A DNA stretch of 64,000 nt from JAEZDC01 sp036676415 (GCA_036676415.1 JAKFCX010000015.1:248001-312000); one strand, 5' to 3'. Counted from the first letter of the stretch, positions 51,388 through 60,031 are shown. Notes: generated from the sequence alone by a model not told the origin. A program made the numbers and translations.

Positions 51388-52461
51388 ATGAAATTCAGAA
51401 ACTTTAAGATGGTTGATTATGTCGTTTACGGCAGAGGAAGTTTTAACCAGTTAGATGAAATATTAGCACCACACAGAAAAGGGGATGCACCCATGATCTT
51501 TTTAGTGGATCATTTTTTTGAAGACAAACCTTTGCTTGGCCGAATACCATTGAGAGGACGTGATAAAGTATTCTCAGCTGATGTTACTTATGAACCAAAG
51601 ACCACTTACGTTGATTCCTTAGCAACAATGTTAAAGGAGCAGTTCGGAACTGTTAGTGGCATTATTGGCATTGGGGGTGGATCAACATTGGATCTTGCGA
51701 AAGCCGTTTCACTGATGACGAATAATCCAGGTTCTTCAGCAGATTACCAGGGATGGGATCTGGTAAAGAATGCCGGTGTTTATAAAGTAGGCATTCCAAC
51801 CTTAAGCGGAACCGGTGCTGAAGTTTCAAGAACAACGGTTTTGACCGGTCCAACAAAGAAGCTGGGAATGAATAGTGACTTCACACCTTTTGACCAGATT
51901 GTTCTCGACCCTGAGTTAACAGCTGGTGCTCCACACAACCAGCGATTTTATACAGGGATGGATTGTTATATCCACTGCATTGAAAGTTTACAGGGAACAT
52001 ACTTGAATGAGTTCAGCAAAAGTTATGGTGAGAAAGCATTAGACCTTTGTCAATATGTCTTCTTGGATAAGCAGGTATGGGATGAAGAATGTGATGATAA
52101 ACTGATGATGGCATCGTATGCAGGAGGAATGAGCATTGCGTATTCGCAAGTTGGTGTTGCACATGCTGTGAGTTATGGGTTGAGTTATTTACTTGGAACT
52201 AAGCATGGTATCGGTAATTGCATAGTGATGAATCACCTGGAAGAATTTTATCCTGAAGGCGTAGCTGAATTTAAGAAGATGGTTGAGTTAAACAATATTG
52301 ATATACCGAAAGGAATTTGCAGCGGCTTAACGGAAGAACAATTCAATGCAATGATAGATGTGTCGCTTGGCATGAAGCCGCTTTGGGAAAATGCACTTGG
52401 CAAAGACTGGGAACAACAAATGACAAGAGAGCGGCTGAGAGCTTTGTATGAAAAGTTGTGA
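51388..52461 (+). CDS. kdnB: Iron-containing alcohol dehydrogenase, KdnB-like (Kdo 8-oxidase)
   Basis: 357 aa from ATG 51388 (MKFRNFKMVDYVVYGRGSFNQLD); the GTG five codons upstream is less likely. IGIGGGSTLDLAKAV is the NAD(P)-binding glycine loop, TGMDCYIHCIESL and YSQVGVAHAVSYGLSYLLGTKHGIGNC carry the iron-ligand histidines of group III dehydrogenases. The sequence strongly recalls Shewanella KdnB (YGRGSF, YQGWDLVKNA, PTLSGTGAEVSRT, FYTGMDCYIHC), which oxidises Kdo at C8 as the first step to 8-amino-Kdo. Location after kdsB supports this. KdnA (aminotransferase) is not in the window. A generic alcohol dehydrogenase is the alternative. Confidence 0.72.
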   Translation: MKFRNFKMVDYVVYGRGSFNQLDEILAPHRKGDAPMIFLVDHFFEDKPLLGRIPLRGRDKVFSADVTYEPKTTYVDSLATMLKEQFGTVSGIIGIGGGSTLDLAKAVSLMTNNPGSSADYQGWDLVKNAGVYKVGIPTLSGTGAEVSRTTVLTGPTKKLGMNSDFTPFDQIVLDPELTAGAPHNQRFYTGMDCYIHCIESLQGTYLNEFSKSYGEKALDLCQYVFLDKQVWDEECDDKLMMASYAGGMSIAYSQVGVAHAVSYGLSYLLGTKHGIGNCIVMNHLEEFYPEGVAEFKKMVELNNIDIPKGICSGLTEEQFNAMIDVSLGMKPLWENALGKDWEQQMTRERLRALYEKL

Positions 52462-52706
52462 TGTGTGTAGAATAAGATGTGGAGAATGGAAGTGTTGTGC
52501 TGTTGAATTAAACAAATTCCCATCTTGTTAAAGAAAATAAAAGCGTGTTGTTGATTTTTGATAACCAATCATGTACTGTTTAGTATTTCGTTCAATATAG
52601 TTTTTATTTTCTACTGGCATAGTAGTTGAACCAATATAGATGAAACGCATTAGTGAAACATATTAGCCGAGACACCGGCTTACATTACAGCAGCATAGGG
52701 TAGGAT

Positions 52707-52739
52707 AAAAAGGGGTTGGAATCTTTCCAGCTCCTTTTT
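52707..52739. terminator. Bidirectional terminator between kdnB-like and ctlX
   Basis: AAAAAGGGGTTGGAA and TTCCAGCTCCTTTTT form a 15-bp stem (two G-T pairs), 3-nt loop; works for the plus-strand gene and, in reverse, for ctlX. Confidence 0.82.
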
Positions 52740-52747
52740 TGTTGTGG

Positions 52748-53662
52748 TTATTGAAGCCGTTTATCGAGAAAAATTTCTGCCATCATACATCTTGCACTGC
52801 CGCCACCAATTATCTCAATTGTATTGATATTTACAGGAAGCAGCTGTGTGAATAACTCCAACTGCTGTTTCTGATCTTCCTCTAACGAATTAAAAGCTGA
52901 GCGGCTCATTACAAGAACTGGTTCCTCTTTTTTATTTTGTAGCTGAAGCATGTTTCCAGCAAACTGTAACATTTGGTTATACGAAATACTGATCACTTGT
53001 TTGCCTGACTTTTTCAGTGAGGCTAGTACTCGTTCAAGATCAGCTTCTTCAATTACCTCTTCACAAATAACACAGAATTTATTTCCAATATACATGAGTA
53101 CATTGGTGTGGTAAACAGGCAATCCTGATCTGTCTTTTGCTGTAAATTGAATGACAGTGTAATTATTATCTTTTGCAAATTCGATGAGGAGTTGTGGATG
53201 TGTTCGTTCAGAAATACAAGCATAGATGATCTTGTTTTTGTGATCCATCACCATACTGCCGGTGCTTTCCAAAAAGACCTTTTGATCTTCATGGTTTGAA
53301 TAATCAATGACATTTGAGACGCTGAATTTTGATTTAATTTGTTCAACTATGTCCATTCTTCTCTCTATTCTCCTGTTTTCGGCATACATCGGAAAGAGAA
53401 TAACTGAGCCATCATCCATGGTACAAAACCAGTTGTTTGGAAATATTGCATCAGGTTTTAAAGGATGAGGGGTATCATTAATAACAATCACATCAATACC
53501 GGAAGACCTGATCATATCAACCATTGTATCAAATTCTTCCAGCACTATAGATTGGATATTTTCGAAGGAAGCTTTTTGCTGAAAAGAATTGTTGGCTGCA
53601 GTCTGATCATTGAAGCCAAATGAAGCCGGCCTCACCATTAGTATTGTGGAAGCGAAAGGCAT
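52748..53662 (-). CDS. ctlX: Citrulline-utilization hydrolase-type amidinotransferase CtlX
   Basis: 304 aa. Guanidino-group-modifying fold: MVRPASFGFN, PLKPDAIFPNNWFCTMDDG, LESTGSMVMDH, GLPVYHTNVLMYI with catalytic His, and C-terminal GGGSARCMMAEIF with the nucleophile Cys. The closest named family is CtlX, of which the Francisella member hydrolyses citrulline to ornithine. It is the last gene of a four-gene minus-strand unit starting at the M28 peptidase; the relation to its neighbours is unclear. Confidence 0.88.
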   Translation of the reverse strand: MPFASTILMVRPASFGFNDQTAANNSFQQKASFENIQSIVLEEFDTMVDMIRSSGIDVIVINDTPHPLKPDAIFPNNWFCTMDDGSVILFPMYAENRRIERRMDIVEQIKSKFSVSNVIDYSNHEDQKVFLESTGSMVMDHKNKIIYACISERTHPQLLIEFAKDNNYTVIQFTAKDRSGLPVYHTNVLMYIGNKFCVICEEVIEEADLERVLASLKKSGKQVISISYNQMLQFAGNMLQLQNKKEEPVLVMSRSAFNSLEEDQKQQLELFTQLLPVNINTIEIIGGGSARCMMAEIFLDKRLQ

Positions 53663-53895
53663 TAGCTTATCAACGAGTCAATTTTTTTTGAAAGGGCTTC
53701 ATCTTTCTCTGTAACATTACCACCGGCATCGTGTGTTGAAAGCCAGATCTCAACAGTGTTCCAGGTATTTTTCCATTCCGGATGATGGTTCATTTTTTCT
53801 GATTCCATGGCAACTCTTGTCATAAAAGCGAAAGCCTCTGAGAAATCTTTAAACTTGAACTTACGATAGAGCTTATTGTTTGTTGTTTGCCACAT
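53662..53895 (-). CDS. phhB: 4a-hydroxytetrahydrobiopterin dehydratase (PCD/DCoH-like)
   Basis: 77 aa from ATG 53895 (MWQTTNNKLYRKFKFKDF). An earlier start would overlap the upstream gene by over 100 bp, so it is rejected. The signature KMNHHPEWKNTWNTVEIWLSTHDAGGNVTEKDEALSKKID matches pterin carbinolamine dehydratase, with the HHPxW active-site motif. It recycles the pterin cofactor of aromatic hydroxylases or acts in Moco-related chemistry; no hydroxylase gene is present. Its stop overlaps the ctlX start by a base. Confidence 0.88.
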   Translation of the reverse strand: MWQTTNNKLYRKFKFKDFSEAFAFMTRVAMESEKMNHHPEWKNTWNTVEIWLSTHDAGGNVTEKDEALSKKIDSLIS

Positions 53896-53909
53896 AAGGA
53901 TTGATTTAT

Positions 53910-54347
53910 TCAGAAAACCATATTGGTTTTGTTCCTGATCTTCTCGTTGGTTAATTCTGCCATCATCTGTACGCCATTTATCTGCTTTACAATTTGCTGT
54001 ATCCAGCTGCATTTTTCTTCGTCATAAATATTGCCTTTCATCAGCCATAGAAAATCCATGTGGCGAAACTCTGGTAATAAATATTCTCCATCAAAATGAT
54101 TGTGATAGATATAATGCGTTAATGAATTTGCAGGTTCAGTAAACTCATAAATAGAGAAGAAATAATTCCTGTCTTTTTTCCTGAGCTGAATTTCGATCTC
54201 AGGGTTCAGGCGAAAATCATATCCTGAAACATTATTCAGCTGCCAGCAGAACTGGTAATTTCTTAATGGAGCAATAATGCCGAACAGCCTTGTGTCGTCA
54301 AAGAAATCATCAGTCAGGTCCTCGGTATTTAAACGATACTTGGTCAT
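53910..54347 (-). CDS. IPExxxVDY family protein
   Basis: 145 aa. The family motif appears as LLPEFRHMDFLWLMKGN at residues ~90-106 (pattern IPExxxVDYLL). The N-terminus RLNTEDLTDDFFDDTRLFGIIAPLRNYQFCWQLNNVSGYDF is also conserved in the family. No function known; the family appears limited to Bacteroidota. Sits directly after the M28 peptidase gene (adjacent coordinates), so it is probably translated from the same mRNA. Confidence 0.87.
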   Translation of the reverse strand: MTKYRLNTEDLTDDFFDDTRLFGIIAPLRNYQFCWQLNNVSGYDFRLNPEIEIQLRKKDRNYFFSIYEFTEPANSLTHYIYHNHFDGEYLLPEFRHMDFLWLMKGNIYDEEKCSWIQQIVKQINGVQMMAELTNEKIRNKTNMVF

Positions 54348-55985
54348 TTACAATACTATATCAAACGTTTTTTCTTCTGTTCCTCTTTTTATACGGAGAA
54401 CAGTTTTATCGCCTTTCTTAAACTTACTCAATGCCTGCATATAACTTGATACATCCACAAACTTATACTCACCCAACTGTAATAAAATATCTCCTCCCTT
54501 CAATCCAATTTTTTCTGCAAGTTTACCAGGACTTACGCCATCAATTCTAACTCCCGTACCGGAATATCCGTAATCTGGAATTACCCCAAGGCTCACAGTA
54601 AAACGAGTTGATTTTCCCATATCAGGTTCTCTCGTTTTCAGGAATGATAATTTTCCTTTCGTATCTGTTGAGCGGATGATATTGTAGATATACTTTGTTA
54701 TTTCTTTTTGTCCTTCGTAGTTTATTTTTTCTGCATCATCTGTTGCTTTATGATAATCACTATGACTACCGGTAAAAAAGAAAAGCACGGGAATATCTTT
54801 CCGGTAAAAAGAAGCATGATCACTTGGACCACTTCCACTGCTGTCCAATTTCACAATCAAACCTGGATTTGCAGTTGTAACAACTTCACTCCAGACAGGA
54901 GATGTTCCAAAACCACCTAATGTAAGTTTTCGTTCAGCATCATACCTTCCAACCATATCCATGTTGATCATGTAGTTTGGTTGAATAGAAGCCGTAGGAT
55001 TATCCAGCCAATACTTACTTCCGAACAAGCCAAGCTCTTCTCCTGAAAATGAAATGAAGAGATAGTTATTATTTGTTGGATTATTTCTTTTGAGCATTCT
55101 TGCCAATTCAATTAGTGCTGCGGTTCCACTTGCATTATCATCTGCACCATTGTGAATTATATGACCTGTATCCAAAGCATTTTTATCAGTACCATAACCT
55201 AAGTGATCGTAGTGTGCACCAAGAATTACCGTGTTAGCAGCACCATTATCAAGATAAGCCACAACGTTTCTTGCTGTTCTTGTTTTATTGTTTATTCCTA
55301 TTGCAACATCAACATCTATCTCAGAAGATTTATCTGCCAGGTATTTTTTTGTTCCGGCAGATGTAACATAAATAACAGGGATAGAGGCTGCAGGAGATTT
55401 ATCATTTTTATTGAATTGAATATTGTCAACATCATTGCTGCTATTGTACAATATGAGCATCAATGCTTTTTTTGATGCTGCTCTCAAGGCCTCCTTAATA
55501 ATATGATCGTTGATATCGAAGTGAGGATTTGTTTTGTTTTCATCGAGCCATCCTTTTACGTCAACAAACCATGGCTCATTTGCTTCTCTTAATGAAACGG
55601 CAGCACTTCCTTTTGCAGTTGTTGTTGCAGAAAAGGCAAGGGGAAAATATTCTGTGTTTAATAGAAGTTCTTTTCCATTGATCTTAAAATAAGAACCGGG
55701 GTTAATTTGTTTTCCTTCATTTATTTCAAACTGCTGGATGAATCCATTAGTTCCTTTGGGTTCAAGGCCAATTTGTTTGTATTGATTGGCGATATACTCC
55801 ATCGCCAGTTCTTCACCTCTTGTACCGGTTTGTCTTCCTTCAAGCTTATCATCTGCAAGAAATAATACATGTTCTTTCAGGTGTGTTAACAGTCTTGCAT
55901 CAGAGCCGTCTTCTGTTGCACGATTGGCTTTTTGAGATGAACAAGCCGAAAGAAATAATACGATGATCACTAAAAGTTTATTCAT
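54348..55985 (-). CDS. M28 family metallopeptidase with PDZ domain, lipoprotein
   Basis: 545 aa. Lipoprotein signal MNKLLVIIVLFLSACSSQ, with Cys at the lipobox. A PA domain insert (~110-220) is followed by the M28 catalytic core with GAHYDHLGYG, ADDNASGTAALIELARML and FSGEELGLFGSKYW, containing the zinc ligands and catalytic Glu; the last ligands are in SDHASFYRKDIPVLFFFTGSHSDYH. A PDZ domain occupies the C-terminal ~90 residues (VSLGVIPDYGYSGTGVRIDGVSPGKLAEKIGLKGGDILLQLG). Aminopeptidase-like role in the periplasm/envelope. First gene of the unit with IPExxxVDY, PCD and ctlX. Confidence 0.92.
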   Translation of the reverse strand: MNKLLVIIVLFLSACSSQKANRATEDGSDARLLTHLKEHVLFLADDKLEGRQTGTRGEELAMEYIANQYKQIGLEPKGTNGFIQQFEINEGKQINPGSYFKINGKELLLNTEYFPLAFSATTTAKGSAAVSLREANEPWFVDVKGWLDENKTNPHFDINDHIIKEALRAASKKALMLILYNSSNDVDNIQFNKNDKSPAASIPVIYVTSAGTKKYLADKSSEIDVDVAIGINNKTRTARNVVAYLDNGAANTVILGAHYDHLGYGTDKNALDTGHIIHNGADDNASGTAALIELARMLKRNNPTNNNYLFISFSGEELGLFGSKYWLDNPTASIQPNYMINMDMVGRYDAERKLTLGGFGTSPVWSEVVTTANPGLIVKLDSSGSGPSDHASFYRKDIPVLFFFTGSHSDYHKATDDAEKINYEGQKEITKYIYNIIRSTDTKGKLSFLKTREPDMGKSTRFTVSLGVIPDYGYSGTGVRIDGVSPGKLAEKIGLKGGDILLQLGEYKFVDVSSYMQALSKFKKGDKTVLRIKRGTEEKTFDIVL

Positions 55986-56002
55986 TGGTACTGCTTATAC
56001 TA

Positions 56003-56010
56003 CAAAAATA
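56003..56010 (-). promoter_or_regulatory. Bacteroidota -7 promoter element for the M28 operon
   Basis: TATTTTTG on the minus strand, 17 nt from the ATG; no -33 TTG at the usual spacing is visible. Confidence 0.5.
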
Positions 56011-56098
56011 GGTGGCTTAATCGAAGCTATCGATGAATATCGTAACCAAAACCTTCGTTAATCTCCCAATCTCGTAATACTCAGCCATCCTTAGCCGT

Positions 56099-56106
56099 TA
56101 CTTTTG
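56099..56106 (+). promoter_or_regulatory. Bacteroidota -7 promoter element for feoB
   Basis: TACTTTTG ends 6 nt before the feoB ATG; short or absent leader expected. Confidence 0.5.
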
Positions 56107-56112
56107 CAGTGA

Positions 56113-58230
56113 ATGTCTTCTCCCAGGCTAAATATTGCTTTAGTAGGTAATCCCAATAGCGGTAAAACCTCATTGTTCAATGCATTAACCGGGCTTAACC
56201 AAAAGGTTGGAAATTTTCCAGGCGTTACAGTTGATAAGAAGACCGGCAGTATCTTTTTAGATGAAATCACAAAAGCTGAGGTAATTGATCTTCCCGGAAC
56301 GTACAGCCTGTATCCAAGAAGAGCAGATGAATGGGTGGCTTACAAGGTGTTAATGGGAATGGACACCGAGGTGAAGCCTGATATTGTTATTCTAGTTGCT
56401 GATGCCAGTAACCTGAAGCGGAATCTTTTGTTCTGTAGCCAGATGTTGGACCTGAAGATACCGGTGGTGATGGCATTAACCATGAATGATATTGCTACGA
56501 AAAAAGGAATCAAGATCGATATCGAAGGATTGGCAACTGAATTGGGTGTTCCGGTTGTTGCAGTTAATCCACGGAAGAATAAAGGGTTAACCCAGTTAAA
56601 GAATACATTGTCGCAACTGGTAAAGATGAACCTGAAGTTGCCGGTCAGGAATTTTATCGAGAACAAAGAGCTTGCAATAAAGCCGATCGAAGCAGTTCAA
56701 AAATTATTTCCGCATCTGAGTGATTATGCAGCGATCCACTATCTCATCAACCACGAGAATTTTCCTTTCGATAAAAACACGCAGGAGAGTATTGAACAAA
56801 TAGAAACAGATCATAAGTTCAATCCTACAAAAACACAGGCTGAAGAGATCATGCAGCGGTATACACATATCAGGCAGATCATGCAGCAGCATGTGATAGA
56901 GCCTGATCCGCTGCAGAAAAAAATGTTCACTGAAAGGCTCGATAATATTTTATTGCACCGGGTTTGGGGGTACGTGATCTTGCTTTCGGTACTATTCTTT
57001 TTGTTCCAGAGTATTTTTTGGATGGCGAGCTATCCAATGGATGCTATTGAATGGAGTTTCTCTAAAGTGAGTGGATTTTTGAATGTAAATCTACAGGAGG
57101 TATGGTGGAGTAATCTTTTGGTGAATGGAATTGTAGCAGGTCTTAGTGGAATATTTGTTTTCGTACCGCAGATCATGATCTTATTTGGATTGATAACGAT
57201 ACTTGAAGACTCGGGATACATGGCAAGGATCAGTTTTCTTACCGATCGATTGATGCGAAAAGTTGGATTGAACGGAAAGAGTGTAATGCCAATGATCAGT
57301 GGTTTTGCCTGTGCTGTTCCAGCCATAATGAGTGCAAGAAATATTGAGAACAGGAAAGAAAGATTATTAACCATCATGGTAACGCCATTGATGAGCTGCA
57401 GTGCAAGACTTCCTGTTTATACTATACTTATTGCTTTGGTTATTCCAGATACAAATTATTTCGGCTTTTTGAGTTTACAGGGATTGGTGATGATGGCTTT
57501 ATATCTGCTTGGAACTGTGATGGCTCTCATTGTTAGTTATGTGATGAAGTGGTTCATCAATTTAAAAGAGAAAAGCTTTTTTATTCTTGAGCTGCCAATG
57601 TATCGTGAGCCAAGGTGGAAGAACGTTGGTGTTACGATGATAGAGAAGGCAAAAATATTTGTGTATGATGCCGGAAGAGTGATCATGTTAATCAGTTTAT
57701 TGCTTTGGTTTCTGAGTTCATTTGGTCCCGGTGCAAAAATGGATGCCGTTGAAACAAAGTATACAGCCATGCAACAAGCTGCTACTACCGAGGAACAAAA
57801 AGCAGCTATCAATAAACAGTACAAGTCAGAGAAACTCCGGAATTCTTATGCCGGGCTTTTGGGAACTTCCATTGAGCCTGTGATCAAACCATTGGGATTT
57901 GACTGGAAAATTGGCATTGCCCTGATCACTTCTTTTGCTGCAAGGGAAGTTTTTGTAGGAACGATGGCAACACTGTATAGCGTAGAAGAAGATGACGATT
58001 CTTCACTTCGTGAGAAAATGCAATCTGCTACATGGAATGATGGAAGTAAAGTATATACACTTCCTGCAGCACTATCGCTGATGGTGTTTTATGTATTGGC
58101 CATGCAATGTATGAGTACACTTGCTATTGTAAAACGAGAAACCAAAAGCTGGAAATGGCCAACCATTCAGTTGGTATATATGACGGTTTTGGCTTACGTA
58201 ATGAGCTGGGTCGTTTACCAGATATTTTAA
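56113..58230 (+). CDS. feoB: Ferrous iron transport protein FeoB
   Basis: 705 aa. The N-terminal GTPase domain has GNPNSGKTSLFNALTG (G1), PGVTVDKKTG (G2), DLPGTYSLYP (G3) and MNDI (G4), followed by the GDI-like helical region and about 8-9 membrane helices with two Gate repeats (MISGFACAVPAIMSARNIENRKERLLTIMVTPLMSCSARLPVYTIL; FAAREVFVGTMATLY). Moves Fe2+ into the cytoplasm. It has no FeoA domain fused; feoA is at 23.8 kb. Overlaps the converging lipoprotein gene by 4 bp. Divergent from the M28 operon. Confidence 0.96.
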   Translation: MSSPRLNIALVGNPNSGKTSLFNALTGLNQKVGNFPGVTVDKKTGSIFLDEITKAEVIDLPGTYSLYPRRADEWVAYKVLMGMDTEVKPDIVILVADASNLKRNLLFCSQMLDLKIPVVMALTMNDIATKKGIKIDIEGLATELGVPVVAVNPRKNKGLTQLKNTLSQLVKMNLKLPVRNFIENKELAIKPIEAVQKLFPHLSDYAAIHYLINHENFPFDKNTQESIEQIETDHKFNPTKTQAEEIMQRYTHIRQIMQQHVIEPDPLQKKMFTERLDNILLHRVWGYVILLSVLFFLFQSIFWMASYPMDAIEWSFSKVSGFLNVNLQEVWWSNLLVNGIVAGLSGIFVFVPQIMILFGLITILEDSGYMARISFLTDRLMRKVGLNGKSVMPMISGFACAVPAIMSARNIENRKERLLTIMVTPLMSCSARLPVYTILIALVIPDTNYFGFLSLQGLVMMALYLLGTVMALIVSYVMKWFINLKEKSFFILELPMYREPRWKNVGVTMIEKAKIFVYDAGRVIMLISLLLWFLSSFGPGAKMDAVETKYTAMQQAATTEEQKAAINKQYKSEKLRNSYAGLLGTSIEPVIKPLGFDWKIGIALITSFAAREVFVGTMATLYSVEEDDDSSLREKMQSATWNDGSKVYTLPAALSLMVFYVLAMQCMSTLAIVKRETKSWKWPTIQLVYMTVLAYVMSWVVYQIF

Positions 58231-58715
58231 ACTGCAGGAATAGAATCTCTTCTTTCCTGGTATCCCTTTACGTTTTCTTTGGTGAAGACACCAGGTAAGG
58301 CGTGACTTCTTTTTTCCATTTGAATATTCACGTAAGTTACTCCCGGTACACCAGTAAGATTCAATACGGCATCTGAAAACCAGGAAACAGCACCTGCATT
58401 TCCCATTCTTTCTCCAAGGAATTCGTTGTTGGGAACGATAACATATAAAGTGTCATTGCTTTGTTTAATGAGCTGCAATTGCACTTCGGGGTATTTTTGA
58501 TTTAAGCCGTTAACAATACGTATTGCAGTAAAAGCTGAATCAGGAACTTCTGTAAATTTTTTCCAGGTTCTGGTGTCGGTGTTTACATCGTATACCAGCA
58601 AAGTATCAGGAATCACAAGAATAGAATCTTCTGCAGTGGGTTGTTGCTGCTCATTATTGCATTTGCAGGCTGTGATGAGTACGATTGCAACGATAATTAG
58701 ATGGGATATCTTCAT
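58227..58715 (-). CDS. Hypothetical lipoprotein
   Basis: 162 aa. Lipoprotein signal MKISHLIIVAIVLITACKC with the lipid-attached Cys at 17. The rest is a compact soluble domain: DTLLVYDVNTDTRTWKKFTEVPDSAFTAIRIVNGLNQKYPEVQLQLIKQSNDTLYVIVPNNEFLGERMGNAGAVSWFSDAVLNLTGVPGVTYVNIQMEKRS. Family not recognised. It is in the same direction as the DUF1569-like gene upstream and converges on feoB with a 4-bp overlap. Confidence 0.72.
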   Translation of the reverse strand: MKISHLIIVAIVLITACKCNNEQQQPTAEDSILVIPDTLLVYDVNTDTRTWKKFTEVPDSAFTAIRIVNGLNQKYPEVQLQLIKQSNDTLYVIVPNNEFLGERMGNAGAVSWFSDAVLNLTGVPGVTYVNIQMEKRSHALPGVFTKENVKGYQERRDSIPAV

Positions 58716-58740
58716 AATATAAAGTTAGGAGGCAGATACG

Positions 58741-59205
58741 TTATAATAATCCAAATTGCTTTAGATGATGTTGTGCATGTTTATATAGAAGGGTTGATGA
58801 AAGCTCATAATCCAGGTCACCAAAAACAGGATTGGTGATCTTTAGGCCTGGTGTAGCTTCATAGACATTGAAGTAATCTTTTATTTCTTTTTCCAATTTA
58901 TCGATGCCCTCTTCAACCGAATTAAATCGTAGTGGTAAAGGTTCTTCGGGAAAGGCCGGTGATTTTGTGTTTTCCCTGAATTCTTTGTCGCTCATAATAA
59001 AATCCTGGAAAGCCTGTATATGTTCAGGAGGTGTTTTCATTTCTTCTACTTTCAATTTTCCATTGGCGTTCTTCATTACCAGCACCATGTGTTCTACCAT
59101 GTGCTGGAAACTCATCCTGCCCCAGTTCGGTGGAGTTGAAGGATCTGCATTTCGGAGCAATGGAATAACCTGGTGTTTCAGGAAGTCGATTTTATCTGGC
59201 TGCAT
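58741..59205 (-). CDS. DUF1569/DinB-like helical protein
   Basis: 154 aa. Sequence PPNWGRMSFQHMVEHMVLVMKNANG gives the WGxMxxQHMxEHM motif; the C-terminal ELSSTLLYKHAQHHLKQFGLL has the matching His-rich helix. Together they form the metal-binding-type four-helix bundle of the DinB superfamily. Function unknown. Followed by the hypothetical lipoprotein gene after 25 bp, so possibly one transcript. Confidence 0.72.
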   Translation of the reverse strand: MQPDKIDFLKHQVIPLLRNADPSTPPNWGRMSFQHMVEHMVLVMKNANGKLKVEEMKTPPEHIQAFQDFIMSDKEFRENTKSPAFPEEPLPLRFNSVEEGIDKLEKEIKDYFNVYEATPGLKITNPVFGDLDYELSSTLLYKHAQHHLKQFGLL

Positions 59206-59261
59206 AATATAAATTATGGAACTAAGTTACAGAACGTTAGCCAGCAGAGTAGAATTGTTGA

Positions 59262-59360
59262 AGTACAAGAGTGCGACGCAACAGAAGTTCAATAGTAGCA
59301 CCAGCCTTTGCTAAATAAACATTAGCCTTTATTCGTCTTAATTAGTGTAATTCGTGATAA
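59262..59360 (+). repeat. Composite dispersed repeat, copy B
   Basis: Begins with AGTACAAGAGTGCGACGCAAC, shares with copy A the following AAGT...ATAG..GC.. and AACATTAG..TT.ATTCGT...ATT.GTGT segments and ends with ATTCGTGATAAA next to the adk terminator. Fills most of the 213-bp gap between DUF1569-like gene and adk. Confidence 0.7.
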
Positions 59361-59389
59361 AAAAAAGTCCCGCTAAAATTCAGCAGGAC
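59359..59389 (-). terminator. Rho-independent terminator of adk
   Basis: On the minus strand GTCCTGCT / AGCGGGAC with a 7-nt loop and T8; lies 30 bp after the adk stop. Confidence 0.8.
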
Positions 59390-59418
59390 CGTTGCAGTTG
59401 GTATTGGTTACGATATAA

Positions 59419-59997
59419 TTAAGACAGTCTTTTGTTGATCTCGCTGCTTAGTGATTCAAATATCTCGTCCACAGAACCTTCTCCAGGTATATACACCACT
59501 TTATCGAACTTCTTGTAATGGTCAGCTACAGCTGATGTTTTCTTATGATACTCTACAATTCTTGCACGGATAATTTCTTCATTGGTATCATCGCTTCTGC
59601 CGCTGGTGAGTCCCCGATTCAATAATCGTTTTACAAGCTCTTCTTCTGTAACGTCAAGAGCCAGCACCACTCCGATCTCTGTGTTTTTCAGCTTCAAGAG
59701 TTTGTCGAGTGCCTCTGATTGAGCCTGTGTTCTGGGAAAACCATCGAATAAAAACCCTTTTGCTTCAGGGTGACTGTCTACAGCAGAGCTGATCATACCA
59801 ATCACCACTTCGTCAGGCACAAGGTGTCCTTTATCCATAAAGCTTTTTGCTTCAATACCCAATGGAGTTTGACGGGCTATTTCATTTCTCAACAGGTCAC
59901 CTGTAGAAAGATGTTTAAAGCCATATTTCGAGATCAGTCTTTCACTTTGGGTTCCTTTTCCACTTCCCGGAGGTCCGAACAAAATAATGTTAAACAT
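59419..59997 (-). CDS. adk: Adenylate kinase
   Basis: 192 aa, the short-lid type. Walker A FGPPGSGKGTQSERL, AMP-binding LLRNEIARQTPLG, FLFDGFPRTQAQ and LLNRGLTSGRSDDTNEEII. It interconverts ATP, ADP and AMP; essential. Lid lacks a zinc cluster. The start at 59997 has a -7 element 26 nt upstream with TTG at 19-bp spacing. Alone in its unit, with a terminator. Confidence 0.96.
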   Translation of the reverse strand: MFNIILFGPPGSGKGTQSERLISKYGFKHLSTGDLLRNEIARQTPLGIEAKSFMDKGHLVPDEVVIGMISSAVDSHPEAKGFLFDGFPRTQAQSEALDKLLKLKNTEIGVVLALDVTEEELVKRLLNRGLTSGRSDDTNEEIIRARIVEYHKKTSAVADHYKKFDKVVYIPGEGSVDEIFESLSSEINKRLS

Positions 59998-60023
59998 GTT
60001 GCTTGCTTCTTGCCAATGAGGGT

Positions 60024-60031
60024 CAAATATA
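60024..60031 (-). promoter_or_regulatory. Bacteroidota promoter for adk (-33 TTG / -7 TATATTTG)
   Basis: TATATTTG on the minus strand with TTG 19 bp upstream (60051-60053), the canonical spacing; the best promoter match found in the window. Confidence 0.65.

Noticed and set aside
52580..52680. Further copy of the dispersed repeat (ATAGTAG, ATTAGTGAAAC)
   Set aside because: Only short fragments match and the core AGTACAAG..CAAC is absent, so it was not called.
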